Positions 43,728 through 51,636 of a stretch of DNA of 51,798 nt are shown piece by piece. Every line of letters begins with the position of its first letter. The stretch's first letter is position 1. The position numbers were made by a program, and so were the translations under genes. The notes beneath the pieces are model-generated. The model did no database searches and was not told the origin of the DNA. It saw only the letters and a program-made list of their open reading frames with translations. Origin of the DNA: an uncultured bacterium (lineage in GTDB: Bacteria; Chloroflexota; Anaerolineae; J036; Brachytrichaceae); the NCBI GenBank assembly GCA_903873965.1, contig CAIQQO010000109.1, forward strand, positions 1-51,798. The letters are read 5' to 3'.

Positions 43728-43747
43728 GGACGACACATGTGTCGTCC
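43728..43747. promoter_or_regulatory. Perfect 20-bp palindrome upstream of the second permease
   Basis: GGACGACACATGTGTCGTCC reads identically on both strands and ends 47 bases before the favoured start of the permease. Without a loop it is more likely a DNA-binding site than an RNA hairpin, though it could also form one. No T-run follows. Confidence 0.6.
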
Positions 43748-43794
43748 GTATGGCCCGTGCCTATTGCTGCCGTGCATTGATCGATAAGCTATAT

Positions 43795-45630
43795 ATGGTT
43801 ATCCCAATTCTCTTATTAGTTGGTATTATTTTTATCGCCTACAAAGCAGCTCCGCGCGAGAGCAAGGAGCATGCACTGGTTCATGGCGCAGGACAAGTTG
43901 GTCTTGGCGCAGCAGTTGCCCTTTTTGGCGTGGACTATTTCACTTCGTTTTACTATGCTACAGGTGAATTGATGAGCGCACTGCATCCTTATGGATTACA
44001 GCACTATGCGTTTGTCCCAGTAGCCGTGATATTCATAGCCAACTTTGTTTTTGGCGCTCTTTACATGTTTTCACTCGGCATATTCAACGAGGGCGGTGGG
44101 TCATTCACTGCCGCCATGCGCTATCTAGGGCCGGCGCTTAGTCTGGTTGTAGCCGTAGTGCTGATCCAGGACTACGTATTCACGATCGTTGTGTCCACCT
44201 TGTCCGGCGTTGACCAGTTACTTTCGCTTGGTGGAGCTGCCAATATTGAGTGGATATGGCATTTTCTGATAGGCGCTGTCCTTGTTGCTGTTACATGGTT
44301 TGTGACGATTCGAGGTCGTGGAGAGTCAGCACAACTTGTCTTTACGTTCCTCGCAGTATTTATCATGTTGACCGTCGTTATGTTCGTTGGCCTTGGTGTA
44401 GCACAGTCTAATGGCGTACCGCCGGCAGCATCGGAGGCAGTAGCAGAACCGTCCACTATAGCAAATGCGCTCTACCATATGTTGACAGCATCGATGAAAG
44501 GATTGGTTGCATTGTCTGGTTTAGAGGCAATGTCAAATGGCCTGCAATTCCTGATCGATGATGATGCTGCTTTTGTGAAGTGGGGACGAAAGAAACTCCC
44601 CAAGCTCGAAGGACTGTGGAAATTCTACAGCGGTAAGAGCGGTATCGGACGCGCAGTGCAGACATCCTTTCTGTTTTATGGTGGACTGACGACGCTGCTC
44701 CTTACGGTCTTTTCACTGGCGTTTAACGTGTTTGATGGCACCGCCGGGCGAAGCCTTGTAGGAAATCTGGCGTTCATCGGCTTTAGTGTGATTCCGGAAG
44801 GACAGATCCTATTCTGGGCTTATCAGATTTTGGCAGTGATTCTGCTTTCATTTGCTTCAATGACTGCGTATCAGGATTTGCAGTCCATGGCGTGGCGCAA
44901 TGTTGCCATCGGAGAGATTCCCGAGGTGGTGGTTTACCGTAATCCATCGGGGACATTCACGCGTCCTGTGACAGCAGCAGCCATCGCGGCTGTTGTGATT
45001 CAGTTTCTGGTGCAAGGTCGCACCACACTTGCTGTTCCCTATTATGGGGTAGGCGTATTTCTGCCTATTTTAGCCATGGCACTGGCGATACGGCAGCACA
45101 TAAAGCAACACTATTTGGGTAAAAAACGTTTCTGGGGTATGGCAGGCGCAACCTTTGCCGCAGCGCTGGCAGGCTTTGTGTTTATTGGACAGATTGTCGG
45201 AAAGTGGGAAGAGGGCGGTTGGGTAGTCCTGATTTCATTGACGTTACTTGTTCTGATGGCGCATGCCATTCTCATTTCACCATTAGGTTTCCGCAATGCG
45301 AAGTCGATCCATCGCATTATTCGCGACAAGTCCCGCGTCCAGGGTCCGATGGGCAATATTGTTGAATGGCAGTCACTGCGCACTCAAGAGTATCGCTATA
45401 ACCTGCTGGTCTTGATCTCACGCTTCTGGGAGCTATTTGGTGTTCGCCGACCGGTTAGATATGAAAAACCACTGACAGCTGGCGAATACGATGAAGCAAT
45501 GCATTTCGAATCGGGTGGTGGAAAAACACTTTTGGATCAGTATCTTGAGCAATCTACAGATGCTGCTCCACAAGTTGGTGGAAAGCCAATGGAAGTTGCT
45601 GGTACACCCGATCCTGATGTCCACCAGTAA
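43795..45630 (+). CDS. KimA/KUP-like permease, second copy
   Basis: This 611-residue permease is a close paralogue of the one at 40.5-42.3 kb and keeps D47, Y54 and E58 in GVDYFTSFYYATGE. The KSRVQGPMGNIVEWQSLRTQEYRY region near the C-terminus matches the first copy almost word for word. The tail diverges and is longer, ending in a Pro/Asp/Gln-rich stretch. The later ATG was chosen because it aligns with the first copy; an earlier in-frame ATG would add 15 unmatched residues. Two similar importers may differ in affinity or in regulation, as the two upstream sites differ. K+ as substrate is inferred. Confidence 0.7.
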   Translation: MVIPILLLVGIIFIAYKAAPRESKEHALVHGAGQVGLGAAVALFGVDYFTSFYYATGELMSALHPYGLQHYAFVPVAVIFIANFVFGALYMFSLGIFNEGGGSFTAAMRYLGPALSLVVAVVLIQDYVFTIVVSTLSGVDQLLSLGGAANIEWIWHFLIGAVLVAVTWFVTIRGRGESAQLVFTFLAVFIMLTVVMFVGLGVAQSNGVPPAASEAVAEPSTIANALYHMLTASMKGLVALSGLEAMSNGLQFLIDDDAAFVKWGRKKLPKLEGLWKFYSGKSGIGRAVQTSFLFYGGLTTLLLTVFSLAFNVFDGTAGRSLVGNLAFIGFSVIPEGQILFWAYQILAVILLSFASMTAYQDLQSMAWRNVAIGEIPEVVVYRNPSGTFTRPVTAAAIAAVVIQFLVQGRTTLAVPYYGVGVFLPILAMALAIRQHIKQHYLGKKRFWGMAGATFAAALAGFVFIGQIVGKWEEGGWVVLISLTLLVLMAHAILISPLGFRNAKSIHRIIRDKSRVQGPMGNIVEWQSLRTQEYRYNLLVLISRFWELFGVRRPVRYEKPLTAGEYDEAMHFESGGGKTLLDQYLEQSTDAAPQVGGKPMEVAGTPDPDVHQ

Positions 45631-45669
45631 TAAAAACTGACCGAAAGGTTCAATAGTCCTGTTGTAGTA

Positions 45670-45701
45670 CTGTGACATGAGATAGACTACTCATGTCACA
45701 G
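45670..45701 (+). promoter_or_regulatory. 12-bp hairpin at the translation start of the P-type ATPase
   Basis: CTGTGACATGAG at 45670-45681 and CTCATGTCACAG at 45690-45701 are exact complements with an 8-base loop. The structure ends eight bases before the ATG, where the ribosome should bind, and no Shine-Dalgarno is visible in the remaining GCGAAATTC. It could act as an RNA switch, or as a dyad operator at the DNA level. Confidence 0.6.
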
Positions 45702-45709
45702 CGAAATTC

Positions 45710-48520
45710 ATGTCATCTCTACCATTGCACGCATTGCGACCAGAAGATGTGTTTCCTGCCCTGGAAACAACGCTTGGTGGATTAACGTCGCCTGAAGCAG
45801 AAGCACGCCAGTCGCTTTATGGCGCTAACCTTCTGCGAGAGCCGCCACCACCTCCAATCTGGCGCAAAATGCTTAGCTACTTGCGGCATCCCATGGCGCT
45901 GCTTTTATGGGGTGCTGGTCTCATCGCACTTATTGGCAACAGGCCGGTCATGGGACTTATTATCTGGGGTGTTGTCGTCGTCAATGCCGGTTTTTCCTTC
46001 TGGCGTGAACACCGTGCAGAACAAGCCGTGGGAGTACTCAGGCTTTTACTCCCGGCCCATGCGCGCGTAATACGGGATGGGATAGAAGCAGAAGTCCTGG
46101 CTAGCGCCGTTGTGCCGGGTGACCTATTGGTGCTTGCAGAAGGTGACAATGTGCCTGCCGACTGTCGTGTCGTTGAGGCCTATGGATTACGAACCAACGA
46201 TTCGACTTTAACGGGTGAAGCCACACCTTCACATAAGACGGCTGATTCTTCATTACGTGAAGGGCTTACAGAGCTAGAACGCCCTAATATGGTATTCGCC
46301 GGTACATCCATCTTTTCTGGTACTGGCAAAGCTATCGTGGTATCCACGGGGATGACGACGCAATTTGGTCGCATTGCGAACCTCACACAGACAGTTCACG
46401 AACCGCCCAGCCTTCTTCAGCAAAGCCTTGCGCGAATGACGCGTAGACTTTCCATGATTGCCTTCATAGCTGGCGCAATTGTTCTGGCATTGGAGATGTT
46501 TGAAGCGCACGCTCAAATAGTTGACGCGCTGCTCATGGCTGTAGGGGTCATTGTCGCCATGGTACCAGAGGGTTTGATTCCGACAGTGACTTTAACGCTT
46601 GCCATGGCTGTTCAACGTCTTGCATCACGTGGCGTTCTTGTGAAAAAGCTGTCTATTGTCGAAACCTTAGGTACAACATCCGTGATCTGTTCTGACAAGA
46701 GCGGGACACTGACCCAGAACCAGATGACTGTCCGCGCAATTTGGGTAGCTGGTCGTCGCATTCAGGTGGTCGGGATTGGCTATGATCCTACACACTCTGA
46801 CTTCTGTGCGCCTGATTCAGCCTGCGCCGGTGACCTGAAGAGCCTGTTAATAGCTGCATCTCTCTGTAACAATTCGCGCTTGACCGAACCGACTAAAGAC
46901 AGACCTATCTGGACTAGTCTGGGGGATCAGACAGAGGCTGCCTTGCGCGTCATGGCGCGGAAAGGAGGCCTTGATGAGGTTGCAGTTGCACGTGATTTCC
47001 CACGTATGCACGAACTCCCTTTCGACGCTCGTCGTAAGCGCATGAGCACAGTTCATCGCACGCCTGAAGGTGATGTGGTTTACGTGAAAGGTGCTCCGAA
47101 GGAAGTATTAGCCTTATGCCAGCGTATCTTGATTGATGGAATCGAATATCCACTGGACAAGGAACGACGTGCAGAGGTAATGAATGCCAATGATGACTAT
47201 GCACGTAGCGCTCTACGCGTATTAGCGTTGGCACGACGCAAGCTACCGCAAAGAAGTGGTGGGTATTCACATGAATGGGTGGAGCAGGGGTTGACACTCC
47301 TGGGTTTGGCAGGAATGATGGATCCACCGCGGGCCGATGTTGCGGAAGCCATCAGTGCATGCCGCGGCGCAGGTATTCGGCTGGTCATGATTACCGGTGA
47401 CTATGGACTCACGGCCGAAAGTGTTGCCAGGCGCATCGGGATGCTTGATGCCTCATCAGTACCTCATATCCTGACGGGTTCTGACGTTGATTCACTTAGT
47501 GATGGCGACCTTCAGAGTATTCTGGCAGAGGATGTGGTTTGTGCTCGTATGGCGCCGGAGCATAAGCTACGCCTGGTATCCGCATTTCAAGCTCGTGGGG
47601 ACGTTGTCGCAGTGATAGGCGATGGTGTCAACGACGCTCCTGCTCTACGTAAGGCCGACATTGGTATTGCCATGGGCGTTACTGGCACGGATGTGGCGAA
47701 AGAAGCTGCTGACGTTGTTCTTACCACCGACAATTTTGGTGGAATCGTCGCAGCCATTGAAGAGGGTCGGGGTGTTTACGATAACCTGCGTAAGTTTGTA
47801 TCTTACATTTTCGCCAGTAATGTACCCGAGTTGATGCCCTTCGTTATCTCGAGCATGTTGAAGATTCCTCTTGCACTGACTATTATGCAGATTCTTGCTA
47901 TTGACCTTGGTACTGATCTGCTTCCTGCCATGGCACTGGGTGCAGAGAAGCCAGAGCCGGGCATCATGAACCGCCCACCCCGCAAGCGAAACCAACCTTT
48001 GCTTGATAAATCATTACTGTTGCGAGCGATATTTTTCCTTGGCATGATTCAAACAATTCTGTGTTACGGGGCTTTCTTTTTCGTTTATGCACAGGCTGGC
48101 GTTACTAATCTGGTGAATATCAATGTGGACCAATTACCCTACCTTGAACGCGTTCTCTCACCGGAAGGCAGACTCTATATTCTGGCGACTACGGCCTTTC
48201 ATGCCGGGGTAGTTATGGCGCAGATTGGCAATGCTTTTGCGTCGCGTGCCTTCATATCGCGCACACGAGATATTGGATTCTTAAGCAATAAAGGTTTGCT
48301 CTTGGCGATATTGTATGAAGTGATTATCATTCTTGCACTGATCTATATTCCACCGGTGAGTGCGTTGTTTGAACACTTGCCTTTACCGCCGGTTTATCTA
48401 CTCGGTCTGGCGTTATTCGCGCCAGTGGTTTTTGGGCTGGAGTGGATTCGTAAGGCGATTGCGCGGCATTTTCATCACTCCAGTGCGAAGCAGGTACACG
48501 TCGGAGGAGAAACAATATGA
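45710..48520 (+). CDS. P2C-type (Na,K-ATPase-like) cation P-type ATPase
   Basis: This 936-residue ATPase has the full P-type layout: N-terminal cation-ATPase domain, A domain with T168-G169-E170, M4 with P286-E287-G288-L289, and P and N domains. The phosphorylation site is D329 in CSDKSGTLTQNQ; the usual DKTGT is DKSGT here, a conservative change. GDGVNDAPALRKADIG is the hinge motif. Ion-site residues match the Na,K-ATPase alpha subunit in order and spacing: E287 (M4), S703, N704 and E707 (M5), D732 and D736 in IDLGTD (M6). MALGAEKPEPGIMNRPPR is also P2C-like. A Na+ pump, perhaps with K+ counter-transport, is inferred. No beta-subunit gene is visible. It overlaps the next gene by four bases. 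Confidence 0.85.
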   Translation: MSSLPLHALRPEDVFPALETTLGGLTSPEAEARQSLYGANLLREPPPPPIWRKMLSYLRHPMALLLWGAGLIALIGNRPVMGLIIWGVVVVNAGFSFWREHRAEQAVGVLRLLLPAHARVIRDGIEAEVLASAVVPGDLLVLAEGDNVPADCRVVEAYGLRTNDSTLTGEATPSHKTADSSLREGLTELERPNMVFAGTSIFSGTGKAIVVSTGMTTQFGRIANLTQTVHEPPSLLQQSLARMTRRLSMIAFIAGAIVLALEMFEAHAQIVDALLMAVGVIVAMVPEGLIPTVTLTLAMAVQRLASRGVLVKKLSIVETLGTTSVICSDKSGTLTQNQMTVRAIWVAGRRIQVVGIGYDPTHSDFCAPDSACAGDLKSLLIAASLCNNSRLTEPTKDRPIWTSLGDQTEAALRVMARKGGLDEVAVARDFPRMHELPFDARRKRMSTVHRTPEGDVVYVKGAPKEVLALCQRILIDGIEYPLDKERRAEVMNANDDYARSALRVLALARRKLPQRSGGYSHEWVEQGLTLLGLAGMMDPPRADVAEAISACRGAGIRLVMITGDYGLTAESVARRIGMLDASSVPHILTGSDVDSLSDGDLQSILAEDVVCARMAPEHKLRLVSAFQARGDVVAVIGDGVNDAPALRKADIGIAMGVTGTDVAKEAADVVLTTDNFGGIVAAIEEGRGVYDNLRKFVSYIFASNVPELMPFVISSMLKIPLALTIMQILAIDLGTDLLPAMALGAEKPEPGIMNRPPRKRNQPLLDKSLLLRAIFFLGMIQTILCYGAFFFVYAQAGVTNLVNINVDQLPYLERVLSPEGRLYILATTAFHAGVVMAQIGNAFASRAFISRTRDIGFLSNKGLLLAILYEVIIILALIYIPPVSALFEHLPLPPVYLLGLALFAPVVFGLEWIRKAIARHFHHSSAKQVHVGGETI

Positions 48521-49164
48521 GAACTATCATTATGGGTTCTGGCAGAGTTGGAGAGCAAGTAGCCAGAATACTGGATAAGGAAGGTCATGAGGTTACGGTC
48601 ATCGACTTTGATGCCGAAGCACTCTTGCGACTTGGCCCGGATTACCACGGGCGGAAAATCAAAGGCGTGGGTTTTGACCGTGGAGTGTTGATATCTGCGG
48701 GCATCGAGAGCGCTGATGCCTTTGCAGCAACAAGCTCATCCGACAATGCCAATATTGTTGCTGCTCGCGTTGCGCGTAACATCTTTCACGTGCCGCGAGT
48801 TATTGCTCGACTGTACGACCCCCGCCGTGCCGAGATATATCAAAGGCTCGGTTTACTCACGATATCTTCGACAACGTGGGGCGCCCAACGCATTTATGAG
48901 TTGCTGACGCATGATAATCTCGACCCTATTATGAGCTTTGGTAGTGGTGAAGTGAAGCTCATACATATCGACGTGCCTCCGCAACTGGAAAGCAGAATTG
49001 TTAATCACATCACGGCGCCAGGAGAAATTGTGGTCGTTGCCATTGTACGGGAAGGCCGCGCGATATTGCCAACGTTAGGCACTCAGTTTCGCAAAGGTGA
49101 TATCGTCTATCTGTCCGTTTTAGCTTCGGCAATGGACAGGCTGGAATCATTTGGGCTGGCCTAA
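48517..49164 (+). CDS. TrkA/RCK-type K+ channel or transporter regulator (first)
   Basis: This 215-residue protein has a Rossmann RCK_N domain (GSGRVG at residues 7-12, then VTVIDFDAE), followed by a helical linker and an RCK_C-like domain (about residues 138-215). One RCK_N plus one RCK_C is the KtrA/single-unit plan, unlike the double TrkA. The acidic residue at the end of beta-2 suggests NAD(H) or another nucleotide. The start overlaps the ATPase stop (ATGA), so pump and regulator are cotranslated. A second RCK gene follows 34 bases later. The transporter controlled is presumably one of the upstream permeases, or an ion channel elsewhere. Confidence 0.85.
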   Translation: MRTIIMGSGRVGEQVARILDKEGHEVTVIDFDAEALLRLGPDYHGRKIKGVGFDRGVLISAGIESADAFAATSSSDNANIVAARVARNIFHVPRVIARLYDPRRAEIYQRLGLLTISSTTWGAQRIYELLTHDNLDPIMSFGSGEVKLIHIDVPPQLESRIVNHITAPGEIVVVAIVREGRAILPTLGTQFRKGDIVYLSVLASAMDRLESFGLA

Positions 49165-49198
49165 TAAGGTAGCGGCTGACATTCGCATTGGAGTATTT

Positions 49199-49876
49199 AT
49201 GCTGGTGATAATTGTTGGCGGTGGCAGGACGGGTTCTGAACTGGCAAGTATGTTGCTTGATCAAGGGCATCAGATTAAAGTGATTGATCATCGACCATTC
49301 ATGATCGAACGCCTAAAAAAGGAACTAGGCGATGATAACGTCGTTCTTGGCGATGTCAGCGCGCCCAGTACACTTGAATTGGCTGGTATAAAGAAAGCCA
49401 ACGTCCTTGCAGCGGTTACTGCTGAAGATGAAGCCAATCTAGTTGCTACGACACTGGCGCGATTCGAGTTTAATGTCCCACGCACGATAGCGCGTGTAAA
49501 TGACCCGGATAATGCATGGATGTTTACGCCTGAGATGGGTGTAGATGTTGCTCTAAACCAGGCTGACATTCTAGCGCGACTGGTGGCCGAGGAAATGTCA
49601 CTTGGAGATATGATGACGCTCCTAAAGCTTCGTAAGGGGCAGTTCTCTGTCGTCGAAGAGAAAGTCCATCCGACAGCAACAGCAGAAGGAAAGTCGCTTG
49701 GCGAACTAAAGCTTCCTGACCAATGTGTGATTGTTGCAGTCATACGTAAAGGCGATTTGCTTATCCCGCGAAACGATCTGGTGTTGCATCAAGCGGATGA
49801 GGTTCTGGCTATCGTGCATGCCTCTCAGATTAACGATTTGGCAGCGGTGCTGAACGCGCAACGGCCACGTCAGTAA
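49199..49876 (+). CDS. TrkA/RCK-type regulator (second)
   Basis: This 225-residue protein has RCK_N with GGGRTG (residues 7-12) and IKVIDHRP, then an RCK_C domain from about residue 140 (FSVVEEKVHPTATAEGKSLG, then IRKGDLLIPRNDLVLHQADEVLAIV). It is clearly more distant from the first copy than the two permeases are from each other, so the pair is probably an old duplication; they may form a hetero-oligomer. GGAG lies ahead of the chosen ATG; an upstream in-frame start overlaps the first RCK gene and has no family match. No channel gene with a selectivity filter is present in the window. Confidence 0.85.
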   Translation: MLVIIVGGGRTGSELASMLLDQGHQIKVIDHRPFMIERLKKELGDDNVVLGDVSAPSTLELAGIKKANVLAAVTAEDEANLVATTLARFEFNVPRTIARVNDPDNAWMFTPEMGVDVALNQADILARLVAEEMSLGDMMTLLKLRKGQFSVVEEKVHPTATAEGKSLGELKLPDQCVIVAVIRKGDLLIPRNDLVLHQADEVLAIVHASQINDLAAVLNAQRPRQ

Positions 49877-49965
49877 CAGCATTTGTAACTAGGAATTGGC
49901 AAGGCATGTATTCGTATATGATTACATAATCCTGTTGCACTCGATGTGCTAAACTGGCTTCCATC

Positions 49966-50727
49966 ATGAAGGGATTTCTGAAGTTTATACTCGACATCGT
50001 GATGGGAGCCGTTATCCCGATCCTGATCCTCAGCAATTTATCTCGTCCGTTAGGAGCACCTACCGCCTACGTCATCGCAGCGCTTGTGCCAGTAAGTTAC
50101 GTGCTGGTGGATACGTTATTGATTACAAGACGGTTCAATTTCATTACTAGTTACACAGCAGCCACAGCTATTCTTAATGGGGCATTGGCTTTCTGGTTTG
50201 TTGATGGCGCGCGATTTGCCATCAAGGACACCATAGGCCCCTTGTTCAACTTAGTGCTTTTTGGCGGTTCAATTTTAGTTGGTCGACCCATATTGCGCTA
50301 CTTTCTTGCGCAAGCACTGAGTCCAGATACAAAAGAGCGTCGTGAGACAGTGAACATCGTACTCACTGAAAAAACCGTGTTTCGTGGCCTTATCATAGGA
50401 ACAATTGTGATTACGATTGACAGTGTGTTTATCTGCATTGTCAATTTTCTACTGGTAATCAATAATGTGACTGCGGCATTTGGCACTGAACTGTTCAACC
50501 AGCAGATTGCGCAAGTGAGTACTTTTACGCGAGTGGCGTTTCCGCTAGCGAGTCTGCTGACATATTCGATCGGTGTAGGGATTGTGCTGCGGGCTATCTA
50601 CGGTGTACTACCGCAAAAAGAAGGTCTCTCGAAAGTAGAGAGTCCCTTCATGGTGCTTATTGATCTCTATCGAGAACGACTACAGGCTGTGCCGTCTTCT
50701 GGCGAAGAACCATCTATTACCCCTTAA
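49966..50727 (+). CDS. VC0807-family multi-pass membrane protein
   Basis: This 253-residue protein has about six transmembrane helices. The opening helix FILDIVMGAVIPILIL, the VPVSYVLVDTLLITRRFNFITSY region and FGGSILVGRPILRYFLAQ fit the VC0807-type layout, whose members have no clear biochemical role. The hydrophilic C-terminal tail is about 40 residues. It follows the second RCK gene by about 90 bases and might belong to the same membrane-transport set, but nothing in the sequence shows this. Its stop overlaps the stop of the convergent ABC permease by 11 bases. Confidence 0.75.
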   Translation: MKGFLKFILDIVMGAVIPILILSNLSRPLGAPTAYVIAALVPVSYVLVDTLLITRRFNFITSYTAATAILNGALAFWFVDGARFAIKDTIGPLFNLVLFGGSILVGRPILRYFLAQALSPDTKERRETVNIVLTEKTVFRGLIIGTIVITIDSVFICIVNFLLVINNVTAAFGTELFNQQIAQVSTFTRVAFPLASLLTYSIGVGIVLRAIYGVLPQKEGLSKVESPFMVLIDLYRERLQAVPSSGEEPSITP

Positions 50728-51622
50728 GTGCAAATCCCGCTACCCCTTCAACAAAGTAGTTTTGTAATGCCAGATACATTGCGATGAGTGGGAGGGTAAC
50801 CACGACTATGGCTGCAAGGATGAAGGGGCTGTATGCAACACCAGAAGGTAGGCCTGTCAGGTTACCTCCTGATCCTGTAAGGAACTGGAACCCGACAGAG
50901 ATTACCCAGATGAGTTCGTTGTCACGTGACACGAGCAATGGCCAAACGTAGTCGTTCCACATGGCCACAAACTGAAACACAACAAACACCGTCAATACGG
51001 GTTTGAGCATGGGCAGGTAAATAGTAAATAGGCATCGCAGCGTTCCTGCGCCGTCTACACGAGCGGCCTCTTCGAAGTCTGCTGGTATGGTCGCAAAAGT
51101 CTGACGGAAAAGGAAAATGAAATAGGCATTTACAAGGCCGGGCAGCAGCAGGGCCGGCCATTGATTGAGGAAACCAGTTCCACCTTGTCCCATGATATTG
51201 TTTCCTCCTGCAAGGGGAAACCTCACCATCATAACAAATGTGGCAATATTGAATACGATGCCGGGCAGTACCAGCGAGCTCAAGATATAAACGAATACAG
51301 TGTCACGCCCCCGGAAACGCATTTTGGCTACGGTATACCCTATCAGTACGGCAAGTGTTCCCGGAATCACGATATACCATGCCGTTCGAATAGCCGTATT
51401 CACCATCCAGCTTACGATATCATGGCGTGTGCTGCTCAGGATGGCGCGATAGGCATCCAAAGAGGGAGACTCTGGAACTGGTAACCATGGCGTTCGTACG
51501 AAGTCATCGAATTGCCCCAGTGAGCCAAGAATGGCAAATACCAATGGATATGCCATGACCAGACTACTCACAATCAAAATGCAATAAATAAGCCCATTTC
51601 TGAGCCATTTCCACAATCTCAT
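50717..51622 (-). CDS. ABC sugar transporter permease, MalG-type
   Basis: This 301-residue inner-membrane permease has six helices. The EAA loop that contacts the ATPase reads EEAARVDGAGTLRCLFTIYLPMLKPVL (about residues 183-209). A signal-like first helix (GLIYCILIVSSLVMAYPLVF) and the C-terminal VEGVAGFALKG ending, typical of MalG/UgpE-type permeases, are clear. AGGTG precedes the chosen ATG; a TTG twelve codons upstream overlaps the preceding gene and is less likely. It lies 14 bases after another permease gene, as expected of a MalF-MalG pair. The substrate is probably an oligosaccharide or glycoside, which would fit the glycosidase cluster, but this is inference. Confidence 0.9.
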   Translation of the reverse strand: MRLWKWLRNGLIYCILIVSSLVMAYPLVFAILGSLGQFDDFVRTPWLPVPESPSLDAYRAILSSTRHDIVSWMVNTAIRTAWYIVIPGTLAVLIGYTVAKMRFRGRDTVFVYILSSLVLPGIVFNIATFVMMVRFPLAGGNNIMGQGGTGFLNQWPALLLPGLVNAYFIFLFRQTFATIPADFEEAARVDGAGTLRCLFTIYLPMLKPVLTVFVVFQFVAMWNDYVWPLLVSRDNELIWVISVGFQFLTGSGGNLTGLPSGVAYSPFILAAIVVVTLPLIAMYLALQNYFVEGVAGFALKG

Positions 51623-51636
51623 ACTAATACTCACAC

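Noticed and set aside
40457..43794. A ydaO-type c-di-AMP riboswitch ahead of the KimA-like genes
   Set aside because: The leaders are short (40 and 132 bases) and I could not find the conserved core; only palindromes are present.
45710..48520. Ca2+ pump (SERCA-type) call for the ATPase
   Set aside because: The M6 motif is IDLGTD instead of NLVTDG, and the M5 residues follow the Na,K-ATPase pattern.
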